From Paenimyroides tangerinum (lineage in GTDB: Bacteria; Bacteroidota; Bacteroidia; Flavobacteriales; Flavobacteriaceae), in NCBI RefSeq assembly GCF_003865405.1, contig NZ_RQVQ01000028.1, positions 1-37,147 on the forward strand: 37,147 nt of DNA, written 5' to 3'. The notes below the pieces were generated by a model, which was not told the origin of the DNA, made no database searches, and saw only the letters and a list, made by a program, of their open reading frames with translations. How positions within the stretch are numbered: the stretch's first letter is position 1; each line of letters starts with the position of its first letter. Shown piece after piece: positions 17,365-23,479 of the stretch. Made by a program: the position numbers and the translations under genes.

Positions 17365-17382
17365 GGATTTGTTGAGTTTCAT
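17329..17382 (-). CDS. Candidate micro-ORF B (17 residues)
   Basis: Minus-strand ATG with AAAAAAGG 2 bases upstream, encoding MKLNKSVIEVLVYLTHR. Aligned without gaps to micro-ORF A it shares M1, K2, K5, V7, V10, L11 and T15, plus I/L, T/S and I/L at positions 3, 6 and 14. It overlaps the right arm of the stem-loop, so the resemblance could also be by chance in AT-rich DNA. Confidence 0.2.
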   Translation of the reverse strand: MKLNKSVIEVLVYLTHR

Positions 17383-17407
17383 GCCTTTTTTATGCTTTAT
17401 ACTCAAC
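17371..17407 (+). other. Second hairpin after the long stem-loop
   Basis: GTTGAGT (17371-17377) pairs perfectly with ACTCAAC (17401-17407); an inner CAT/ATG pair brackets a T-rich loop. It starts 7 bases past the long stem and may be part of the same RNA. Confidence 0.45.
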
Positions 17408-17459
17408 CACCGATGGTTATAGTGCCAAGTACACGCGCTACTGTTTTATAAATTTTCAT
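17403..17459 (-). CDS. Candidate micro-ORF A (18 residues)
   Basis: Minus-strand ATG encoding MKIYKTVARVLGTITIGG, 20 bases upstream of micro-ORF B in the same direction and with the same MK(I/L)xK(T/S)VxxVL pattern. Both lead toward the XRE gene at 17105. No family is recognised. Reported because two similar tiny frames in tandem are unexpected; translation is unproven. Confidence 0.2.
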   Translation of the reverse strand: MKIYKTVARVLGTITIGG

Positions 17460-17678
17460 TTTTTACATTTTAATTTCATAGCTTTTTTGCTACAACTAAA
17501 CTTGTGGTAATTATGAAGTAGTATACTATAAATTTTTACATTTTTGTCATTAAAACAATAATCAAAAACAAAACAAGCCTACTTTCTTTATGAGAAAGCT
17601 GGGGGCCTGAATTTTCAAATTATATTACGAAAAAGAAAATCATTTTTATTAGAATTAGTTTATTAATGTTAAAACAAT

Positions 17679-17754
17679 CGAACCACGCAAAATGACATTT
17701 CATAAGGTAGATTTATAAGTTTTTATATAAAAGTCGTGGTTCGGGCGTTTTTTT
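17679..17754 (+). terminator. Long-loop hairpin followed by a T-run
   Basis: CGAACCACG (17679-17687) is the exact reverse complement of CGTGGTTCG (17735-17743), with a 47-base loop, then GGCG and seven T at 17748-17754. The T-run suggests a terminator for rightward RNA, but the large loop is odd; it could instead be the closing stem of a structured RNA. Confidence 0.45.
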
Positions 17755-17859
17755 AGGGAATAGGGAGTAGGAAATGGAAAAATAATATTCTAAACTAATA
17801 ACTAAAAGCTAAAGACTAAAAATTAAAAACACTTATATATTTTTTATTTAGTTAGTTAC

Positions 17860-17944
17860 AGAGCAAAGTACACAGTTATGATAAAAATAAAGTTTAACCC
17901 GCTAGGTTCTAGTTTGAGACGGATTAACTGTGTACGGAAGCTCT
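17860..17944 (+). repeat. Second, diverged copy of the stem-loop element
   Basis: AGAGC (17860-17864) and GTACACAGTTA (17868-17878) pair with TAACTGTGTAC (17925-17935) and GCTCT (17940-17944). It shares a skeleton with copy 1: ACACA, then ATGATAA, exactly 17 bases, CTAGG, then CTGTGT and GG. The bases between differ. In both copies the ATG of ATGATAA opens a short frame, here 42 codons (17878-18006), and both frames contain LG(V)SSL and then I(N)CV. No clear promoter box lies upstream. Confidence 0.55.
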
Positions 17945-18338
17945 TGAATTTGGGAAAAGGGAATTTGGGAATAAAAACTAAAAAACAAAACCGAAAAATA
18001 TTCTAAATATCAACTACATAGATACTAAATAGATAAAGCATAGATACCCTATAGATAGAGCATGAATTACTTTTTAATAAAAAATGATAAATCATAGAAT
18101 TTTATTCTAATATTTTAAATTTTATTAGAATATTTCTCAAAATAGAATCGGGTATTTTTTAAGAAGTAGATAATCAAAGATAATGAATATTTGGGAATAC
18201 ATTAGGGAACAAGGAAATAGGGAAAAGAGAATTGAATTTGCAGTATTTCGGTTAGGAAGTTATAAAGTTAGACGGTTATAAGGTGAGTAAGTGTAATAGG
18301 GAATAAGGAATATGGGAATAGGGAATCATCTTATTAAT

Positions 18339-18492
18339 GTCACCCTGAACTCGTTTCAGGGTCTCATAAGCTAATCAGATGCGATTCTGCATCAATTGCA
18401 GCATGACAAAATGGAATATTTAGTACAAACAAAAACGTTCATTGAAAAACAAAACACAATATTCAGCAGAATCGTAAACCCGACATCAAAAA
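18339..18492. repeat. REP-like repeat, tandem copy 1
   Basis: Starts with TGTCACCCTGAAC, whose CCCTGAA pairs with TTCAGGG, then a second hairpin (CTGCA/TGCAG) before GCATGACAAAAT, then an AT-rich tail with TAGTACAAACAAAAACGTTC and ATCGTAAACCCGACATC. It repeats with a 170-base period at 18509. Such CCCTGAAC...GCATGAC units are widespread between genes in Flavobacteriales. Confidence 0.85.
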
Positions 18493-18508
18493 CAATTATT
18501 TTTTTTAT

Positions 18509-18661
18509 TGTCACCCTGAACTCGTTTCAGGGTCTCATAAGCTAATCAGATGCGATGCTGAACCAAGTTCAGCATGACAAAATAGAATATTAAGTACAAA
18601 CAAAAACGTTCATTGAAAACAAAACAAAATATTAAGTAGAATCGTAAACCCGACATCAAAA
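18509..18661. repeat. REP-like repeat, tandem copy 2
   Basis: Same layout as the copy at 18339, nearly identical outside the second hairpin, which here is a perfect GCTGAAC/GTTCAGC pair with loop CAA. In the other copy both arms of this hairpin changed together, so pairing is kept while sequence drifts. Confidence 0.85.
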
Positions 18662-18698
18662 AGAAATACGTTAAGAAAATGAAGCTTTTTGCGTAAAG

Positions 18699-18815
18699 AA
18701 TCATTTGACTGACTGAAGCGAAGCAAGATTCAAATGATTTAGAAAAATGCGCGCATTTTTAGAATTTCTTTTTGCAGTCTTGATCTTTTGTAACTTTTGC
18801 ATCAAGGCAAAAGTT
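18699..18815. repeat. Cluster of palindromes of flavobacterial intergenic-repeat type
   Basis: AATCATTTG (18699-18707) pairs with CAAATGATT (18731-18739). It is followed by the 18-base perfect palindrome with core ATGCGCGCAT (18743-18760) and by AACTTTTGC/GCAAAAGTT (18792-18800 and 18807-18815) around ATCAAG. The last element is a very common intergenic hairpin in this group. No gene overlaps it. Confidence 0.7.
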
Positions 18816-18927
18816 AAAATAAAAAATACAAGAGTCTAAAATGTTCTATTAAAATCTAAACAAACTCTTAGAAATTTAATGCCATACTGACCCGAGCTTG
18901 CGAACTGTACGGAGTAAATCAATTGAA

Positions 18928-18992
18928 GCATGACAAAATAGAATATGAAGTACAAACAAAAATGCTCATTAAAGAACAAAACATACTATTAA
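18928..18992. repeat. Partial third copy of the 170-base repeat
   Basis: GCATGACAAAATAGAATAT, then AGTACAAACAAAAA and ACAAAACA, follow the tail of the tandem repeats with several substitutions. The front hairpin is replaced by an unrelated GACCCGAGCTTGCGAACTG stretch. Confidence 0.7.
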
Positions 18993-19032
18993 CACCTAAA
19001 AATTCAAAATAACAAAACATAAAAAAAAATCC

Positions 19033-19063
19033 CCCTGAACAAAGTTTGGCGACCATATCAGGG
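19033..19063 (-). terminator. Terminator-like hairpin in front of susC
   Basis: CCCTGA (19033-19038) pairs with TCAGGG (19058-19063). Nine A lie just left of it, so on the minus strand the hairpin is followed by a T-run, as in an intrinsic terminator. On the plus strand it would lie in the susC leader, 46 bases before the start codon, so a leader role is possible too. Confidence 0.4.
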
Positions 19064-19109
19064 AGATAAATATTAATCAACTCGAATTATTAATTAACAT
19101 TACAAAAGT

Positions 19110-22097
19110 ATGAAAAAAATTACTTTTACAGCACTAACCGTACCCCTAACGTACGTGCTAATTTTGCTGTTGTGTAGTTTAAAAACCTACGCACAAGAAA
19201 AAACACTAACTCTAAGCGGAGTAGTGAAAGATGTCAACGGACCACTAGCTGGAGTACTCGTGTGGCAAACCGATACCGAAAATGGTACCCAAACCAACGA
19301 ATTGGGATTCTATACCATTCAAATTCCAACAAATACTCAAGTAACTTTTGATTATCTAGGTTATAAACCACAAACGTTTATTGTAAAAACCAGCACCTTA
19401 AATGTTACGCTGGTAGCAGATGAAAACACGCTTGACGAAATGGTAATCAATGCAGGATACTATACCGTAAAAGACAAAGAACGTACCGGGAGTATAAGTA
19501 AAATTACTGCAAAAGAAATTGGACAACAACCAGTTGCCAACCCACTGGCCGCTATGCAAGGACGTATGGCAGGGGTAAACATTACGCAGAATAGTGGTGT
19601 CCCTGGCGGTGGCTTCGATATACAAATAAGAGGGCGCAACAGTTTAAGAACCGAGGGAAACGCGCCCTTGTATATCGTTGATGGAGTACCATTTAATGCA
19701 CAACCTGCTTCAGATGCTTATGTTTCTTCGTTAGTGATTCCCTTGGGTAATATTAGCCCACTAAATACAATTAATCCGAATGATATTGAAAGTATTGAAA
19801 TTTTAAAAGATGCAGATGCAACAGCCATTTACGGATCTCGTGGAGCTAATGGTGTGGTTCTAATCACTACAAAGAAAGGTGATAATAATCGAACAAGTAT
19901 TGCAATTCAGTCAGTTACAAGTATAAGTAATCTTGCAAATGAAATGAAATTGATGAATACACAACAGTATGTTAAGATGAGAAATGATGCTTTTATAAAC
20001 GATGGGTTAACGCCTACAGCATACGATTATGATGTAAATGGTACTTGGGGAGATAAAAGAGATACCAATTGGCAAAAAAAGTTTCTTGGAAATACGGCTG
20101 TTTCTCAAAACACACAATTTTCATTTAACGGTGGTTCAGGTAAAATGAATTACCTGTTTAGTGGAAGTCATCGTAAAGATGAAACTGTTTTTCCTGGCGA
20201 TTTTGGTTACAAACGAACTAATTTTTTTCTAGTGGTTAATCAAATCTCTAAGGATGATCGTTTTCAGTTTCAAGCTACAGTCCAAAATAGCAATCAAAAA
20301 AATAATTTAATGGCTTATGACTTTACTAATGAATTATACTTGGCACCTAATGCCCCAGATTTATATGATGCTGCTGGTAATTTAAATTGGGAAAATAATA
20401 CGTTTGAAAATCCGTTAGCAAAACTAAATGCGAAATTTAAATACGATTCTCAAAATTTTTTAGGTAATATAATGCTTAAATATAAATTGAGTAATAGCTT
20501 ACAAGTGAGTATGTCTGGTGGTTTAACGCAGGGGCAAACCAATGAATTTCGAACTGCACCTGCTACAGTTTATAATCCTGCCTATGGCCTAACTAGTGAA
20601 TATTCTATATTAACATCTTCTAAAAGCTCAAGTAACACTTGGATTCTCGAACCTGGTATACGCTGGTTTCAAGAAGGAAATATTAGTAAATGGGATGTTT
20701 TTTTGGGTGCTACATTTGAAGAACGTAAACAAACAATATTTCGCTTAGATGCTTTTAACTTTACTTCTGATGATTTAATCTATAATGCAGCTAATGCAGC
20801 AACCCAACAAATACTTAAAGATTCTGATCTGGCTTATCGTTACCATGCTGTTTATGCTAGGGTTAATTATAACTTATTAGATAAATATTTTTTTAATGCT
20901 ACTGCTCGTCGTGATGGGTCAAGTCGATTCGGTAATAACAACCGTTTTGCAAATTTTGGTGCCCTTGGTTTTGCATGGTTATTTAGTAGAGAAGATTTCT
21001 TAGCAGATGCTTCTTGGTTAAATTTCGGTAAATTAAGAGGTAGTTACGGAGTAACAGGTAGTGATTTAATTGGCGATTATCAATATTTAAATACCTACGG
21101 TATTGGAAGTTATCCTTATGATGGTTTGGTTGGTTTAGAACCTTTACGTTTATACAACCCCGATTTTAGTTGGGAAACGAATAAAAAATTTGAAGCAGCA
21201 TTAGAACTTGAGTTTTTTAATGGAAGAGTAGCTACAAGTATTGCACATTATCGCAACCGATCTTCAAACCAATTGGTAGGTATTCCACTCCCTGGTACTA
21301 CTGGTTTTACTAGTGTACAAGCTAACTTAAATGCAACGGTTGAAAATACGGGCTGGGAATTTACCTTGCGTCCTATCTTATTTTCCACACCAAATTTTTC
21401 ATGGAATTTAAATATTAACCTAACGTTTCCTAAAAATGAGTTGATCAATTTTCCAAACTTGGAGGAATCTACTTATGCGAATCAATTTGTAATCGGAGAA
21501 CCTATCTCTATCCGCAAGGTATATAATTATTTGGGGGTAAACCCAGAAACAGGTTTATATGAAGTAGAAGATGTAAATAACGATGGCGTAATAAATAATT
21601 CCGACCGTACTGCTGTAGTTAAGCTAAATCCTGAATTTTATGGAGGTGTTGCTAGTAGTATCCAATACAAATCATGGTCTTTTGATTTCTTAGTTCAGTT
21701 TGTAAAGCAGATAGGTTATTCACCTGATTATAACACGAATTTTTTAGGAAGTATGCAAAATCAACCCACAGAGCTTTTAGATTATTGGTCTCCAGAAAAC
21801 ACTACTGCTAAGCATCAATTACCAACCACAGGTGCTAATGGTGCAGCGGTGCAAGCCAATCAATATTATAAATTAAGTAATGGGGTCTTTACCAATACTT
21901 CGTTTGTTAGACTTAAAAATGTTCAAGTTGCTTATAACATGAATGTAAATAAAGATAAAAATCGTCAATTAAAAATATTTGCTCAAGGGCAAAATTTATT
22001 CACTATAACACCTTACAAAGGTCTTGATCCTGAAACCAACGGTGGTTTTCTTCCTGTTTTAAGAACTTTTGCACTAGGTTTTGAATTTATATTTTAA
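19110..22097 (+). CDS. SusC/RagA-type TonB-dependent outer-membrane transporter
   Basis: 995 residues. Signal peptide at 1-28 (hydrophobic LTYVLILLLCSLKTYA, cleavage before Gln-Glu). A carboxypeptidase-D-like beta domain (about 35-110) with GVVKDVNGPLAGVLVWQTDT is followed by the TonB-linked plug with SusC signatures NPLAAMQGRMAGVNI, LYIVDGVPFN and DADATAIYGSRGANGVVLIT, then the beta barrel ending in aromatic FEFIF. It imports large ligands, using energy from TonB, together with the SusD lid encoded next. The first 700 bases are clearly richer in GC than the rest, suggesting recombination with another susC copy. The substrate is not encoded in the motifs; the peptidase gene downstream points to peptides. 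Confidence 0.95.
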   Translation: MKKITFTALTVPLTYVLILLLCSLKTYAQEKTLTLSGVVKDVNGPLAGVLVWQTDTENGTQTNELGFYTIQIPTNTQVTFDYLGYKPQTFIVKTSTLNVTLVADENTLDEMVINAGYYTVKDKERTGSISKITAKEIGQQPVANPLAAMQGRMAGVNITQNSGVPGGGFDIQIRGRNSLRTEGNAPLYIVDGVPFNAQPASDAYVSSLVIPLGNISPLNTINPNDIESIEILKDADATAIYGSRGANGVVLITTKKGDNNRTSIAIQSVTSISNLANEMKLMNTQQYVKMRNDAFINDGLTPTAYDYDVNGTWGDKRDTNWQKKFLGNTAVSQNTQFSFNGGSGKMNYLFSGSHRKDETVFPGDFGYKRTNFFLVVNQISKDDRFQFQATVQNSNQKNNLMAYDFTNELYLAPNAPDLYDAAGNLNWENNTFENPLAKLNAKFKYDSQNFLGNIMLKYKLSNSLQVSMSGGLTQGQTNEFRTAPATVYNPAYGLTSEYSILTSSKSSSNTWILEPGIRWFQEGNISKWDVFLGATFEERKQTIFRLDAFNFTSDDLIYNAANAATQQILKDSDLAYRYHAVYARVNYNLLDKYFFNATARRDGSSRFGNNNRFANFGALGFAWLFSREDFLADASWLNFGKLRGSYGVTGSDLIGDYQYLNTYGIGSYPYDGLVGLEPLRLYNPDFSWETNKKFEAALELEFFNGRVATSIAHYRNRSSNQLVGIPLPGTTGFTSVQANLNATVENTGWEFTLRPILFSTPNFSWNLNINLTFPKNELINFPNLEESTYANQFVIGEPISIRKVYNYLGVNPETGLYEVEDVNNDGVINNSDRTAVVKLNPEFYGGVASSIQYKSWSFDFLVQFVKQIGYSPDYNTNFLGSMQNQPTELLDYWSPENTTAKHQLPTTGANGAAVQANQYYKLSNGVFTNTSFVRLKNVQVAYNMNVNKDKNRQLKIFAQGQNLFTITPYKGLDPETNGGFLPVLRTFALGFEFIF

Positions 22098-22114
22098 TAT
22101 TAAATAATTTGATT

Positions 22115-23479
22115 ATGAAACGTTTAATAATATTAGCCTGCATGTTGATAGGGATATTACATTTAGTAGGCTGTGAAGATTTTTTAGAAGTTCCTGCTCC
22201 TAAAGATCAAATAGATATCGACAAAGTATTTAATGACGATAAAATGGCTACATCTGCATTAATGCAAGTATATACAGATTTAAGAAATAATGGGTTTTTG
22301 TGTGGTTCAAGAGGTGGTACTGGTTTTTTATTAGCTTGTTATACCGATGAATTAGAAGCGACAACTACTCAAATGCCAGATTTTAGAGTTTTTTATTTAG
22401 GAAATGTAAATGCAACTAATAGTGGCGCTGGTTTATTATGGAAAAATACCTATAAACAGATATATATGTTAAATAATATCATTGAAGGTGTAGATAAATC
22501 TGAAGTAATTTCAGAAAAAACTAAAAATCAATTAAAAGGCGAGGCAATCGCATTAAGAGGTATTTTACATTTTTACTTAACACAAACTTTTGCTGAAATT
22601 CCGTATGTTTTTACTACTGACTTTAGATGGAATACAACAATAGGTAAACAATCTGTTTCACAAGTGATGCAAAATGCCATTGATGATTTATTAATTGCAG
22701 AGCAATTGTTAAATGAAGAAATTACATCTTTTGAGAAAGTACGTATTAATAAATATGCTGTAAAAGGTTTTTTAGCTCGTATGTATTTATATGCAGAAAA
22801 TTGGAATGAAGCTCAAAAATATGCACTTGACGTAATTACCCATTCGGGTACAAGTTTAGCAGCTTTAGATCAAGTATTTCTAAAAGAAAGTACTAGTACG
22901 CTTTGGCAACTAAAACCAGATGCAGAAGGTAAAAATACTTATGAAGCTGAAGCACATATTTTTATTAGTGAACCTGCTCCACAAGCTAAATTACAAAATG
23001 CATTAATAGCCTCTTTTGAGCCAAATGATTTAAGAAAAGAACTTTGGGTTAAAACCGTTGGTACTGGAAATAGTGCGCATGCTTTTAAGTACAAACAACG
23101 TGGGGCAACAGCAAATTCATTAGAATATTCTAAAATTATAAGATTAGAAGAAATGTATCTAATAACAGCCGAGGCTGCCGCTTATAATAACGATTGGAAT
23201 TTATGTAACTCGATGTTAAATTCCTTACGTTCTCGTGCAGGTTTATCCGAATTAGAGATATTGGATAAGACTGTTGCACTTGCCAAGATTAAACAAGAAA
23301 GAAGGGTAGAATTGTTTTGTGAATTTGGTCATCGTTTTTATGATTTAAAACGTTATTCACTTTTATCCGAATTGACTTTAGTTAAACCAAATTGGCAAAA
23401 TTATTTTCAAAACCTACCCATACCAGAGGCAGAATTATTATTGAACCCCAATTTAAAACCTCAAAATAATGGATATTAA
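22115..23479 (+). CDS. SusD/RagB-type surface lipoprotein
   Basis: 454 residues from the ATG at 22115. A TTG six bases upstream is also open, but the ATG gives a clean lipoprotein signal (MKRLIILACMLIGILHLVGC, Cys20 lipidated). The CEDFLEVPAP opening, TPR-like helices (GEAIALRGILHFYLTQTF near 145-165) and the C-terminal KIKQERRVELFCEFGHRFYDL with a final Pro-rich LNPNLKPQNNGY are hallmarks of SusD. It forms the hinged lid of the SusC barrel and binds ligand at the cell surface. It lies 17 bases after susC, and its end overlaps the peptidase gene by 11 bases, so the three are one operon. Confidence 0.94.
   Translation: MKRLIILACMLIGILHLVGCEDFLEVPAPKDQIDIDKVFNDDKMATSALMQVYTDLRNNGFLCGSRGGTGFLLACYTDELEATTTQMPDFRVFYLGNVNATNSGAGLLWKNTYKQIYMLNNIIEGVDKSEVISEKTKNQLKGEAIALRGILHFYLTQTFAEIPYVFTTDFRWNTTIGKQSVSQVMQNAIDDLLIAEQLLNEEITSFEKVRINKYAVKGFLARMYLYAENWNEAQKYALDVITHSGTSLAALDQVFLKESTSTLWQLKPDAEGKNTYEAEAHIFISEPAPQAKLQNALIASFEPNDLRKELWVKTVGTGNSAHAFKYKQRGATANSLEYSKIIRLEEMYLITAEAAAYNNDWNLCNSMLNSLRSRAGLSELEILDKTVALAKIKQERRVELFCEFGHRFYDLKRYSLLSELTLVKPNWQNYFQNLPIPEAELLLNPNLKPQNNGY

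Larger units (their letters stand above)
17106..19109. other. 2-kb stretch without an ordinary gene, rich in hairpins and repeats
   Basis: No open frame of normal size or codon use is present. From left to right it holds an operator/promoter cluster, stem-loop copy 1, a second hairpin, a short hairpin at about 17577-17607 (CTTTCT/AGAAAG), a long-loop hairpin with a T-run, stem-loop copy 2, then low-complexity purine-rich tracts made of GGGAATA-like units (about 17754-17782, 17944-17972, 18190-18232 and 18296-18327). Two tandem 170-base repeats, a partial third, several palindromes and a terminator-like hairpin in front of susC follow. It separates the defence island from the susCD operon. Confidence 0.8.

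Noticed and set aside
17203..17754. tmRNA or RNase P RNA in the gene-free region
   Set aside because: No conserved tmRNA ends or tag-peptide frame and no RNase P core motif such as GAGGAAAGTCC could be found.
18339..18661. Possible CRISPR-like repeat array
   Set aside because: Only two full long units with internal hairpins and no short regular repeat/spacer pattern or cas genes; they are REP-like repeats.
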